Shown in pieces: positions 9,281-18,600 of a stretch of DNA of 64,000 bases. Source of the stretch: Paenibacillus dendrobii (GTDB taxonomy: Bacteria; Bacillota; Bacilli; Paenibacillales; Paenibacillaceae); NCBI RefSeq assembly GCF_009807035.1, contig NZ_WUBI01000004.1:62001-126000 (forward strand), read 5' to 3'. Both the position numbers and the translations under genes were made by a program. Position 1 is the stretch's first letter, and each line of letters begins with the position of its first letter. The notes beneath the pieces are model-generated. The model did not search any database. It worked only from the letters and a program-made list of their open reading frames with translations, and was not told where the DNA came from.

Positions 9281-9760
9281 ATGTTGATTCAATTGATCGG
9301 CGTCGGCAAGCTGAAAGAGAAGTATTTGGTGCAGGGCATCGCGGAATACGCCAAGCGGCTGACCCCTTACATCAAGTTCCAGATGATCGAGGTCGCGGAC
9401 GAGAAGGCCCCGGACACCTTGAGCGAAGCCGAGGTGTCGATCGTGAAGGAGCGCGAGGGTGAACGCATCCTCGCGCAAGTGAAAGAGAGCGCGCATGTGG
9501 TCGCGCTCGCCATCAGCGGCCAGCTATGGAGCTCGGAGGAGCTGGCCGCCGAACTCGACAAGCTCGGCACGTACGGGACGAGCCATGTCGTGTTCGTGAT
9601 CGGAGGGAGCCACGGGCTATCCGATCAAGTGCTGCGCCGCGCCCAGCAGAAGCTCAGCTTCGGGCGCATGACGCTGCCGCATCAGCTGATGCGGCTGGTG
9701 CTGGTGGAGCAGATTTATCGGGCGGTGAAGATCAATCGGGGTGAACCCTACCACAAGTAA
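9281..9760 (+). CDS. rlmH: RlmH, 23S rRNA pseudouridine-1915 N3-methyltransferase
   Basis: 159 residues, the usual RlmH length. SPOUT-type SAM-dependent methyltransferase that modifies helix 69 of 23S rRNA in assembled 70S ribosomes. Conserved features are LIGVGKLKEKYL at the N-terminus, FVIGGSHGLS (SAM-binding knot) and the C-terminal tail LPHQLMRLVLVEQIYRA ending GEPYHK-stop. I chose ATG 9281 over 9263 because GGAGG (9269-9273) lies between them and the length then matches the family. In staphylococci the 3' end of this gene (encoding EAYHK-stop) is the attB site of SCC elements. Here the same 18 bases are the head of an array of related repeats. Confidence 0.98.
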   Translation: MLIQLIGVGKLKEKYLVQGIAEYAKRLTPYIKFQMIEVADEKAPDTLSEAEVSIVKEREGERILAQVKESAHVVALAISGQLWSSEELAAELDKLGTYGTSHVVFVIGGSHGLSDQVLRRAQQKLSFGRMTLPHQLMRLVLVEQIYRAVKINRGEPYHK

Positions 9761-9770
9761 CGGCGAAAAA
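9743..9770 (+). repeat. attachment-type site at rlmH 3' end (site 1, host copy)
   Basis: GAACCCTACCACAAGTAA (9743-9760) encodes EPYHK-stop. The bases just after it, CGGCGAAAAA, resemble the CGGCAAG and GGGCGAA that follow the other copies. It would be the left junction of the first cassette. Confidence 0.78.
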
Positions 9771-9822
9771 TTTTGTTGTGGACAGTTGGAGAGTGTTGTA
9801 GGGGAAGTTGAATAGTTCGACA

Positions 9823-9868
9823 GAGGGTGTCCCAAAAGTCATAAAATGACGGAGGGACACCCTCTTTT
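9823..9868. terminator. hairpin terminator of the GGGTGTCCC family
   Basis: GAGGGTGTCCC pairs perfectly with GGGACACCCTC around an inner GTCAT/ATGAC stem, followed by TTTTATTTT. A nearly identical hairpin stands at 59923-59970 and a diverged one at 18764-18814. It may be a dispersed repeat or MITE-like element as well as a terminator. Confidence 0.7.
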
Positions 9869-9909
9869 ATTTTAATGAGGGAGCGGAGCGCGTAGGGAAG
9901 GAGCTGGAG

Positions 9910-10669
9910 ATTGTGCTGAAAGGACAAGACTATATCTCTACCCTTGCCATTTCCAAAATTCAGGCGAAAAGTAGGTAGACTCATGACAAGCGATTAGATT
10001 ACTATAATGGAAATAAGAGACATACATTGAGCAAATCTGTAGGATATATTCAAGATTCAGGCTGAGTAAGTAAGCGATTAGAGGAGGCCATTTCGTGGGA
10101 AGATCATTCGCAAATTTGCATATCAAGTCGAAAAACCTTGAGAAGACTGTCGAAGCATTAAGAGAGCTAAGCGATGGGCATGCCAAAGTATTAGGCAAGC
10201 CAAATAATGAGGCTGAAGAGACCAAAGATGTCATGTACGTAAGCAAAAGCAACGAGAACTGGATCAGCGTGCTCCACGATTATTTTGTATGGGGTACGGT
10301 GAAGGAGATCGGCAAAACGTTGACCCGGCTTATCGAGGAGCCAGTGATGACCACCGGATATATGAATGAGGAAATATTCGAGTTGTCGTTTTTCGAGAAT
10401 GGAGACATTCAGGCCGAAAGAATCTTTTGTGAACAGTGGACGAGGGATGAATATGAACAACTCAAAGAAGAGCGTCTTAATGATGACTACTTGCGGAAAG
10501 CGTTGGATATCCGTAATGAGGATTTTGAAGACTTAATTAGCATCACGAGTCCGGAAAAAGCCGTAGATAAGCTGTCAGAACTCATAAGAATGTCTTTATG
10601 GAGTGATTCGGAGTGGATACCGCACGAAGAAACGCTCAGAAAACGATTTGAGAAATATGAATTTTGAAA
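9910..10669 (+). repeat. long dispersed repeat, copy A (760 bp)
   Basis: Covers about 185 bases of upstream sequence plus the entire gene at 10095-10667. Copy B is at 53219-53979 in the same orientation. The two are highly similar at DNA level, including non-coding parts such as ACAAGACTATATCTCTACCC, and similarity ends within two bases of the stop codon's end. Copy A is next to rlmH; copy B lies beyond the last recognised att repeat. Confidence 0.85.
10095..10667 (+). CDS. 190-residue hypothetical protein, paralogue of 53405-53977
   Basis: GTG start behind AGAGGAGG. Soluble acidic protein opening GRSFANLHIKSKNLEKTVEA, with several aromatic/charged segments (NWISVLHDYFVW, FCEQWTRDEYEQL). No signal peptide, membrane helix or known catalytic motif is recognised. 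It heads a run of probable immunity-type genes, and a near-identical second copy exists 43 kb away. The compact acidic make-up and context suggest an immunity or stress-type protein, but this is context only. Confidence 0.75.
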   Translation: MGRSFANLHIKSKNLEKTVEALRELSDGHAKVLGKPNNEAEETKDVMYVSKSNENWISVLHDYFVWGTVKEIGKTLTRLIEEPVMTTGYMNEEIFELSFFENGDIQAERIFCEQWTRDEYEQLKEERLNDDYLRKALDIRNEDFEDLISITSPEKAVDKLSELIRMSLWSDSEWIPHEETLRKRFEKYEF

Positions 10670-10741
10670 ATACATGAGCTGTATAGGCACGCTTCCTTGC
10701 TTTAAATAGAGATGATGAAGAGCGGAGGTGAGAGAAAAGAA

Positions 10742-11353
10742 ATGGACAAATTAAAGAACAGCGGATTTTATAAACTTAAATTCTTCATAAGTCCGGAAGA
10801 GTTTAAAAGCGTTTTGAAGCTTTTTGAACATAAGCAAGCGCAATTTCATCTTACTAATTATGCCCACACAGAGCATGATCAGAATCAGGTGTATGAGGCG
10901 TATCAGACATATTATCAGTATTTTGCGGCAGAGGAGAAAAGGAATGATTGTCACCCCTTCTTTGTTTATTCCATTTCTGTTGCGTTTGATGATGAAAGCT
11001 CCGGATTTTTTGCGAGAAATGAAGGTGTCCATTTTTCATATTGCGGACAATGGGCAGAGGATGAACTGCCGTGTATCTTGCTTTCATTTCCTAAAGGCTT
11101 TCAAATAGATTTGGAAGATAAAAAAGGGAAGTATTATATCTATGAGGATATCCGGGACCATAAGCCGTTAACATATACGTTTTTTGATGAAATAACGGGC
11201 GCTATTAAAAAAGTGACAAAGCCGCTTCGCTTCTCGGCGCATGACGTAGATGCTATGAAGGAGCAAAAGCCCTCTGTGCGTATAAGCCATGATGCGATTC
11301 ACGACTTGAGCAAATCGTGGATTTTCAGTAAATATGGACTTGTGATCAAATAG
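10742..11353 (+). CDS. 203-residue hypothetical cytoplasmic protein
   Basis: ATG 10742 is preferred over 10712 because GGAGGTGAG lies about 8 bases before it. The product begins MDKLKNSGFYKLKFFI and is rich in aromatic and acidic residues (HPFFVYSISVAFDDE, VHFSYCGQW). It has no signal peptide and no membrane helix. I do not recognise the family. It is followed after 12 bases by the LRR-type gene, with an intervening AGGAGG, so the two are probably co-transcribed. Composition and neighbours fit an immunity-protein cluster. Confidence 0.7.
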   Translation: MDKLKNSGFYKLKFFISPEEFKSVLKLFEHKQAQFHLTNYAHTEHDQNQVYEAYQTYYQYFAAEEKRNDCHPFFVYSISVAFDDESSGFFARNEGVHFSYCGQWAEDELPCILLSFPKGFQIDLEDKKGKYYIYEDIRDHKPLTYTFFDEITGAIKKVTKPLRFSAHDVDAMKEQKPSVRISHDAIHDLSKSWIFSKYGLVIK

Positions 11354-11365
11354 GAGGATTTACGA

Positions 11366-12376
11366 ATGCGCAAAATATGGAAAAAAAGAATACTGATCAA
11401 TAATCCTATTGCGCTGGACCGGGTTCAGATCGAGCAGGACTTACGTGGCGGCAACCAAGTAATTGTCCAGTTCTCTCACCCTGAGTTTTATGGCTCCATC
11501 TTGGAAGAAGTGGATGAGCTTTGCGCGCGCTGGGATGAGGATTTCGGAGTACGTTTTTACGCCCACTATTCCCTGTCTTTTGATTGTCAAAATCTCTTGC
11601 GGATTCCCCATGTCAAAATGCTGCAGCTCAATAGTCTCGTCCAGGCCCATAACACCGAAGCATTGGCCAAGCTGGATAACCTGTACAGTTTGAGCTTAGG
11701 CATATACGAGCTGGAGAATTCGGAAATTTTGGGGATTGATACGTTGCGATCTCTAAAAATTTTAAACATTATCTCGGATAAAAAGATCCTTAACCTGCAA
11801 TATTTTAAAGAGTTCTCTTATCTGGAAGAGTTGCATGTAGGGGGCAAGGTTAAAAACCTTGATGCAATAGGTTATCTGGAGGACTTGAATTACCTCGCGC
11901 TGCATTCGATCAGCAAACTGCCGTTACATTTTATTAACCGGCTGAGGAAGCTGAAGAACCTTCGCATTTTGCTTGGAGGCCGAGAGCATATTCAGGAAAT
12001 TGAAGAGAATGAAATCGAGGACCTGGAAATCAGTAGAGTCCGCGGTTTTCATGATCTGACCAATATTACGGCCTTTCAAGCCCTGAATAGACTTGTTATT
12101 GAGGATCAAATCCAGCTGCAAGAAATCAGCTTTAACCAGGAAATGAAGGCACTGGAGGAGCTATCTATCAGGAATTGTAAAGGCTTGACTCGTTTGATGG
12201 GAATGGAGCAACTGCCTTTGCTGCACAAGCTTCACATTTTCAAAACGGCAATCGATTTTGATTCCTTTATCAATCAAAAACTTCCAAATTCTTTATCTTC
12301 AGTGGAGTTTGCAACTTTCAAAAGTAAAGCAGACCAGGAAATACAACAATCTTTATTAAAATTGGGTTTTCAATAA
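11366..12376 (+). CDS. cytoplasmic leucine-rich-repeat protein
   Basis: 336 residues behind a clear AGGAGG. The first ~110 residues are a non-repeat domain (NPIALDRVQIEQDL, VRFYAHYSLSFDC). The rest is an irregular leucine-rich-repeat array with units such as LDNLYSLSLG, FSYLEELHVGG and LRKLKNLRILLGG. There is no signal peptide, unlike the internalin-like protein at 31413. LRR proteins of this sort occur in polymorphic-toxin immunity loci and as intracellular interaction proteins; no partner can be named from sequence. Confidence 0.75.
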   Translation: MRKIWKKRILINNPIALDRVQIEQDLRGGNQVIVQFSHPEFYGSILEEVDELCARWDEDFGVRFYAHYSLSFDCQNLLRIPHVKMLQLNSLVQAHNTEALAKLDNLYSLSLGIYELENSEILGIDTLRSLKILNIISDKKILNLQYFKEFSYLEELHVGGKVKNLDAIGYLEDLNYLALHSISKLPLHFINRLRKLKNLRILLGGREHIQEIEENEIEDLEISRVRGFHDLTNITAFQALNRLVIEDQIQLQEISFNQEMKALEELSIRNCKGLTRLMGMEQLPLLHKLHIFKTAIDFDSFINQKLPNSLSSVEFATFKSKADQEIQQSLLKLGFQ

Positions 12377-12863
12377 AAGGGAGTAGTCTTGGCGACCACT
12401 TCGTTTCTCCAGAATCCCTCTCCCCCTCTACCTCGTCTGCCTGTGAAGTCAACCCTAATTTTAAGTTACTCGGAGCGAGTTCTGTTGTGAAATTTAATTA
12501 GCTGTCAATAAAGTCGGACCATCGTGCGGTAGAAGACCTGTTGACTTGAACCTATGTATAATTAAGGATAATGGAGGAATGCCGAAATAATGTTTGCGAT
12601 AAAGTTTATCTGTACCTGGGTATTGCTCGTTGCATCATGTTCGGCGGTATGGTGGAGTTTCAAAACAAAAAAGCTTATAACCGTCTCTTGACTGGCGGTC
12701 ACCGCTAAACTTCTAAACGAAAGCCTCGGTACAGATTATACCAATTATGGTAACTTCTGCTCATATTTGTATTTTGCTGCTTCATTCCAAAGCGGAGTGC
12801 AGGTCCGTTTCATTTCAAACCGAGCTATGCCTATTGATCATTATGGTAACAGGAGGAGTATTT
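12377..12863. other. 487-base gap between immunity-type genes
   Basis: Contains no long frame. A TATAAT-like box (12557) precedes a possible 33-codon membrane peptide (12590-12691). A frame open from 12747 reads into the downstream SUKH gene but lacks its own ribosome site. Confidence 0.5.
12590..12691 (+). CDS. possible 33-residue single-span membrane peptide
   Basis: ATG 12590 follows a GGAGG about 12 bases upstream. The product has a hydrophobic core (FICTWVLLVASCSAVWW) flanked by lysines (FKTKK). It is too short for certainty, and spacing to the ribosome site is long. It could be a real small membrane protein or a chance frame. Confidence 0.28.
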   Translation: MFAIKFICTWVLLVASCSAVWWSFKTKKLITVS

Positions 12864-13613
12864 ATGTACATTGTATCTCGACCAAAACCGCTGTCTGATG
12901 GCCGAAACCAAGCACTTACGAAGAAAGACGCCACTGTTTATCCACCGGGCTACCTCCGGTTTTTGCGGCGATTCGGCGAAGGGACTTACAGAGGGTGGTT
13001 GAATGTCCAGTTTCCAGATACGGAGGTGCTTAAACCTTTTGCCGAGTACGGGTTATGGGAGCATGACGAAGACAGCCCCATTACTGAGCAACAGATCGGC
13101 GAGTGCATCGTAATAGGTACAACGGTGGATGGTGATTTTCTGGCAGTGCATCCCCAGACGGCTGGGCTGCTCTGGCTACCTCGGCACGCGGTACACGTAA
13201 AGGCGATTTCTTTGCAGGTACGCGAGCAGGAAGACGATGGAATGTACGCCTTGGTGCTGGACGAAGTATATCGTCAGGTGTATGGAATCAGTCAAGAGGA
13301 GGCTGTCTATTATGAACCGTGGACGGGCACTCGGAGCCATCTCTTTTTGCGTTTACCACAAGGGCAGGACCAGCTTTCGCTGCCCGATCTTGCCGGAATG
13401 TGCCAAGCGGATTTTCCACCTGATTTGTCCATTGAGACCCAATATGCTTGCTTCCTGTTCTACCGGCAACTAGGTGGCTATGTACGATTGAATTATGCCT
13501 ACCAGCAAGAGGTGGCCGTCTTCTATGAACAGGATGCGGGGCAGGCGTTTGCCGTTATGGAGCAGTGGCTCTTGTCGAAAGGGTGCGAAGCGATCTCAGG
13601 AAATAACAGATGA
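12864..13613 (+). CDS. SUKH / SMI1-KNR4 family immunity-type protein
   Basis: 249 residues from ATG 12864, directly behind AGGAGGAG. The N-terminal region has the SUKH signature of a proline-containing start followed by YLRFLRRFGEGTYRGWL. SUKH proteins are common immunity proteins of bacterial polymorphic and contact-dependent toxin systems, and act by binding a cognate toxin in the cytoplasm. No toxin gene is seen in the window. The longer frame back to 12747 is rejected because the ribosome site lies inside it. Confidence 0.8.
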   Translation: MYIVSRPKPLSDGRNQALTKKDATVYPPGYLRFLRRFGEGTYRGWLNVQFPDTEVLKPFAEYGLWEHDEDSPITEQQIGECIVIGTTVDGDFLAVHPQTAGLLWLPRHAVHVKAISLQVREQEDDGMYALVLDEVYRQVYGISQEEAVYYEPWTGTRSHLFLRLPQGQDQLSLPDLAGMCQADFPPDLSIETQYACFLFYRQLGGYVRLNYAYQQEVAVFYEQDAGQAFAVMEQWLLSKGCEAISGNNR

Positions 13614-13650
13614 TCTGGGTGCTCCTGAAGTGTGGGAGAGGGAGGTATGC

Positions 13651-14217
13651 ATGAAACTAGTTTTTGCTCTGGATACACATGGAACGTGTGTGGGTCAATT
13701 GAGAGATGAACTGCTACCGTTAGAGGAATTAGCAAATACATGGAAGTTTCCCTATGATATCTTTTTTGTATTGCGTGTTTTACCTGAAAGTTATGGTCGA
13801 AAAACATCCAGACGTTTTGATAGCAGGGATCATACCCTCGATTTAGATATCAGCATTAGTTATGAGCAGTATCAACGGTTGTCCAAGCATGAGCAACGTG
13901 AGGTATTAGGTATTTACCTCTATAACTATCTGTCAGAGTCCGTTGCTAAATATAAACAGCATGCAGATAAGGAAACCCAAAATCAACTACTGGACCTGGT
14001 GAAAAAATGGATGCTTAAAAACAATTGGCTAAATGGAAAGATAAATCAAGCACGGAAACTTCTTTCGCAAGACATGGGTCTTTATGAAGTCAGCCAAAAA
14101 TTGCAGATGCCATTAGAAGAAATTGAGTATATCCTTCTCCGCATGAATGACTATGAGCCAACTGACGTTCATCCTGACAACCTTGTAGTAGGAAAAGCGC
14201 TGCCATATCATTTGTAG
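13651..14217 (+). CDS. 188-residue hypothetical protein in the immunity cluster
   Basis: ATG 13651, with GGGAGG 5-10 bases upstream; the frame extends back to 13495 but over the end of the preceding gene. The product starts MKLVFALDTHGTCVGQL. It has a predicted beta-rich N-terminal half (LDLDISISYEQYQRL) and a helical C-terminal half containing a possible helix-turn-helix-like stretch (YEVSQKLQMPLEEIEYILLR). Family not recognised. Position between two SUKH genes suggests an immunity role. Confidence 0.7.
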   Translation: MKLVFALDTHGTCVGQLRDELLPLEELANTWKFPYDIFFVLRVLPESYGRKTSRRFDSRDHTLDLDISISYEQYQRLSKHEQREVLGIYLYNYLSESVAKYKQHADKETQNQLLDLVKKWMLKNNWLNGKINQARKLLSQDMGLYEVSQKLQMPLEEIEYILLRMNDYEPTDVHPDNLVVGKALPYHL

Positions 14218-14279
14218 AAGGCAGGAGAGATATTCAAAACTTACAATAAACTCATGAATAGGAAGAGAGGATCGAACTC

Positions 14280-14738
14280 ATGTATGAGCGTTTGGCAGAA
14301 AAACTGAAAACGACTTCCGCTTTAAAATGGTTTCCTGGTCATGGTGCGGAAGAAAGCTGGATAGCAGAAGCCGAAGAGGAATTAGGATTCCGCCTGCCGC
14401 CATCTTATCGCTGGTGGTTGATTCATTATGGTTATGCCGGGCTAAATGGCGGGAATATTCTAACGATTGCTGCTCCGGAACACAGAGAGTATTACGACGG
14501 CGACCTTCTTTATATACACAGACTGAATATAGCTGAAGAATGGTGGGTAAGCCGGTTTCCCCACAGACTGGACTTGTTCGTGCCGGATAGCGACGAGCTT
14601 TATTTTTTTGATACGTCTGCTAGAGATAGTCAGGGAGAATTTCCGGTCATGTGTTATGATCTCATGAATGATTTGATCGACGAGTATGCTTCAACGTTTG
14701 CGGAGTTTCTAGAACGGCTGATTGACGAGCGTTCTTAA
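14280..14738 (+). CDS. SUKH / SMI1-KNR4 family immunity-type protein
   Basis: 152 residues, a typical single SUKH domain. The N-terminal helix pair is followed by the family core LGFRLPPSYRWWLIHYGYAG, then NGGNILTIA and a C-terminal acidic end (ATSFAEFLERLI-like). Cytoplasmic, no signal peptide. Ribosome site GGAAGAGAGG precedes ATG 14280. It is the second SUKH protein of the locus and is not closely similar to the one at 12864, as is usual in poly-immunity loci that guard against several toxins. Confidence 0.85.
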   Translation: MYERLAEKLKTTSALKWFPGHGAEESWIAEAEEELGFRLPPSYRWWLIHYGYAGLNGGNILTIAAPEHREYYDGDLLYIHRLNIAEEWWVSRFPHRLDLFVPDSDELYFFDTSARDSQGEFPVMCYDLMNDLIDEYASTFAEFLERLIDERS

Positions 14739-14780
14739 ATAATCTGAGCTGATCGACTAACGGAGAGGAGGGGCGTTGTC

Positions 14781-15287
14781 ATGAAGCCGATGCAAGAAAT
14801 AGAGACGCTGGCGATAGAGATTGCCGATGCTGCCAGAACGCCTTTTCGCGCTCTTTTTGAAAATGGTGAACGTTACTATTACTGTACGCTATATACTACT
14901 GGCGAGGGACATGCGCCAAGCATCTCCGCCTGGTCGTGGGAAGCTTTGGAGATAGAATCGGCCAGGCAAGGAGACGAAAGTGACACACCGGGATCGACGA
15001 TTGCAGAACTCATCAAATGGTCCTACGCCGATTCGCACTATTGTTGTTTTGGGGATGAGAACTTCGATCACGTTAAACAACGATTTATCGAGCGTCCTTT
15101 CAATGCGGATCTTGAGAATGATGAAGGGAGTCACGAGTTTGATTTGAGACTGAAGGCCATGGAGCTGGCGATGAAAATGCTCGATGATGAAGGCGTGTTT
15201 GCCTTGAATCAACTGCGAGAGTCAGTATGCGTCCTTGTCGAAGTCATGCCGCCGGATGAGATAAAACCGAAATCGTCCTACGTTTGA
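14781..15287 (+). CDS. DUF4303-family protein
   Basis: 168 residues. The early segment FENGERYYYCTLYTTGEG and the following ISAWSWEALE match the DUF4303 pattern. The family is often found beside SUKH genes in immunity loci. Ribosome site GGAGAGGAGGGG precedes ATG 14781, 42 bases after the SUKH stop, so the genes are probably co-transcribed. Molecular function is unknown. It is the last gene before the att-type repeat at 15468. Confidence 0.8.
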   Translation: MKPMQEIETLAIEIADAARTPFRALFENGERYYYCTLYTTGEGHAPSISAWSWEALEIESARQGDESDTPGSTIAELIKWSYADSHYCCFGDENFDHVKQRFIERPFNADLENDEGSHEFDLRLKAMELAMKMLDDEGVFALNQLRESVCVLVEVMPPDEIKPKSSYV

Positions 15288-15467
15288 ATCGGGCAGAATC
15301 TCCGGCTATGCAAGTATGGTTGGCGGAAGCGGCGGAGTAGAAGCATCCGCTTTCGGGAACTCTGACCGTCTACTATGTTCCGATTTAATAAAATGGTCGA
15401 GATTAAGGAGGATGTAAGCCTTGCGGCCTCTAGGGGAGCATGCTTTTCGTTACCGTTCATAATCTAA

Positions 15468-15513
15468 TTCGCCCTATAGATGTTACGGAGAACCGTATCA
15501 CAAATAGGGCGAT
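15468..15513 (+). repeat. attachment-type junction (site 2)
   Basis: The core GAACCGTATCACAAATAG (15490-15507) encodes EPYHK-stop. TTCGCCCTA upstream (15468) is the reverse complement of TAGGGCGA(t) downstream, and GTTACGG precedes the core's CCGTATC. This is the right inverted repeat of one cassette plus the direct repeat and left inverted repeat of the next. Confidence 0.8.
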
Positions 15514-15673
15514 CTATAACGGTCATTAATAACGAGTCAACCTTCTGCCCAATTGTCATCCCACGCAATTCGGCTATGGGGCATGTGTTGTGCAGCCGAA
15601 AGCACAGGAATTTACGACTTGAATGTCGAAGTTACTCCTAATTACTCATTTGTTGTCTTATGGAGGGCTATCG

Positions 15674-18600
15674 ATGATTACCGCAACAAAGATGCACATC
15701 CCTTATGTACGGCACACCTTGGTTGCTCGTACGGATCTGCTTCGTCTGCTTGATGAGGGTATGGACGCGAAGCTTACGCTCTTATTCGCTCCATCTGGTT
15801 ATGGGAAAACGACGGCGCTAAGCGAATGGGCCAAACAAAGCGGCAAGCTTGTTGCATGGGTGTCACTGAGCAAGCAGGACGATGATTGGAGCACCTTCTG
15901 GAACATGGTCATCGTTTCGATCCAGAATCATGTCGAGGACTTTGGCCTGACCATTTTGCCTCTGCTGGCGGAGGGGTCCTCTGCATCTTCCACATCGATG
16001 GAGACGGCGATGAACGTGCTACTAAACGAGTTGAATCAACTGCCGGGTGAGCTGGTCGTCATGGTTGACGATTATCATCTGGCGACGATGCCAGCAATCC
16101 AGAATTCGATGAGCTATTTGCTTGAACACCTTCCAAACCACATTCATTTATATATCGCAAGTCGCAACGACCTCCCATTTCCGACAGCAAGATTATTTGC
16201 GAAAGGCGAGATGCGGCGGATTACGATCGAGCAATTGAGGTTCCGACCAGAAGAAGTAAACGATTTCTTCCGAGAGACGACGGAGTTGAAACTGTCGACT
16301 GAGCAGCTCAATATGCTGTATGACCAAACCGAGGGTTGGATTTGCGGCTTGCGGCTTGCGGCCATCTCACTGAAACGAAGCGGCAATGTGACTGAATCGA
16401 TCCGTCAATTCAGCGGCCATCAGCAGCACATATCCGATTACTTGCTAGAGGAAGTCATTCGCGATCTGCCAGAGGCGATGCGCGATTTTTTGCTGCAAAC
16501 TTCCGTGTTAAGCCAAATGAATTATGCATTGTGCGAGGCGGTGACCGGTCAAGCGAGAGGTCAGCAGCAGTTGGAACAACTGGAACAGCTTCAGCTATTC
16601 ATCATTCCTATGGACGATCAACGCAACTGGTATCGCTATCACCATCTGTTGTCTGATTTCCTGCAGTCGATGCTTGCTCGAACATGGCCTGAGCTATGGG
16701 TTCAGGCGAATGCGCGTGCCGCGCAATGGCACGAACATAACGGGTTTATTGTAGAAGCGGCGGAACATTATTTGGCGGGACGGCAGTATGAAGATGTAGC
16801 TCGCCTGATCGAAGCGCATCTGTACGAACTTCTTGGAGGCAAGAACACCGTCGTTGCTCGTTGGGTGATGCAAGTGCCTGAGCAATATGTAGCGAGCCGA
16901 CCGCTTGTTGAGCTTTTTTATTTGCTCGTGATGGTCGGCGTTCGGCAGTTTCATAACATTCCGGATCGAGCGGAACGGCTTCGTGTTCGTTTCGAAGCGT
17001 TGAAGGATCATATAGATGCTGACGTATGGCGCATGACCATGGGGGACATCTATTATCTCTGCGGTACTGCTGCCTATGTGAAGAAAGACCTTCTGAGCAC
17101 TGCTGACTATTTTATCCGTGGAGATACATTTGCACTCGAACAAAGCTTATTTATTCAAGGAGGCAACAATAAGCATTATTCGGTCGAAGAGTTTGAAGAC
17201 CATCTGGGCTACATTAACGATTACCATGGTGCAGCACAATTTTTCATTCGGATGATAGAGTATTGGAGAGATCGCGTTAACCATCCGTATGCGACACCGA
17301 TGTATGCTTCCTATGCCAAGGTATTGTACGAGTGGAATCGGCTGGAGGAAGCGGAGGACTGGCTAAACCGCATTATGCATGTAGATGGATTCGCGCCGGT
17401 GTCTCGCAATCGGTATCAGCTCTTTGTGGCAGCTTCTAGAATTCAGCAAGCAAAGGGGAACTCACTAGGAGCAGCGACACTGCTAGAACAACTTAAGCTG
17501 AAGATCGATTCACCCGATTATGAGATATTCATACGCAAAATCGAAGCGGAACAGGTGAGCTTAGCGGTGCGTCAAGGCGACATTGCGTCTGCTCAGCGAT
17601 GGTTGGAGCAATGCGGGATGTCGCACTCGGACGAAGCAACGCTGGACCAAGTTTCCGAACAATTGGTGCTCGTTCGTGTACTGGCCGCTTGCGGACAATT
17701 CGAATCAGCACTATCTCTCGCAGAAAGACTGTATCATCTGTTGACGAAGGAAGACCGTCTGCGGGACCGCATTCACATTCTGAATTTACAAAGCATGACG
17801 TTATATGGCGACAATCAAATGGAGCCGGCGCTTGCGAAGCTGGCTGAAGCTTTGCGTCTCGCCAAACCTCAAGGGTTTATTCGCAGTTTCGTGGACGAAG
17901 GCTCGGCGATGGCAGAGCTGTTGTCTATTTATGTGCAGACGTATGGAGACAAAGGTGCGGGATCGAAGGATGCATTAAGTTATGCGCGTCTCGTGCTGCA
18001 AGCGTTCCATGTTTATGACGCACATCCACGAGTTCATATCCGATGTTTCGGGCGGTTGCGCGTAGAGACAGAGAATGGCTCTGCGGTCAAATGGCGGACT
18101 TCCAAAACCGAGGAATTGATGGCATTCCTCATTTACCATCGTGGCGAGGCGGTAAGTAGAGATCAAATTCTCGATCGTTTGTGGGGAGAGGTGGAGGTAG
18201 ACCGGGCAGGTGCCCAGTTTAATACAACGACTCACTATTTGCGAAAAGCTTTAAGTCAAATCGGAATTGACGGTATCGTCCAGCATGTGGAAGGCGGTTA
18301 TCGAATCGATATGAGCCAGTTGTACTGTGATCTCGATGAGTGGGATCGTTTGCTGGCCGCACAGGCGCAAATCGACGACTTAAAGCTGCGTGACTATGCC
18401 GGTGAGATTGTCCAATTATACGGAGAGGGCTTTATGGCAGGCACTTCGTACGAATGGGCAGAGCCGACGCGAGTTCGCCTGGAAAGCGAGTACGTCGCAA
18501 CGTTGCTTCGCCTTCATGAACGTGAGGAGAAGAAGGGGCAATATGATGCGGCTGCGGAACTGCTGCGGCAGGCGCTTGTACATGATCCGCTGAATGAGTC

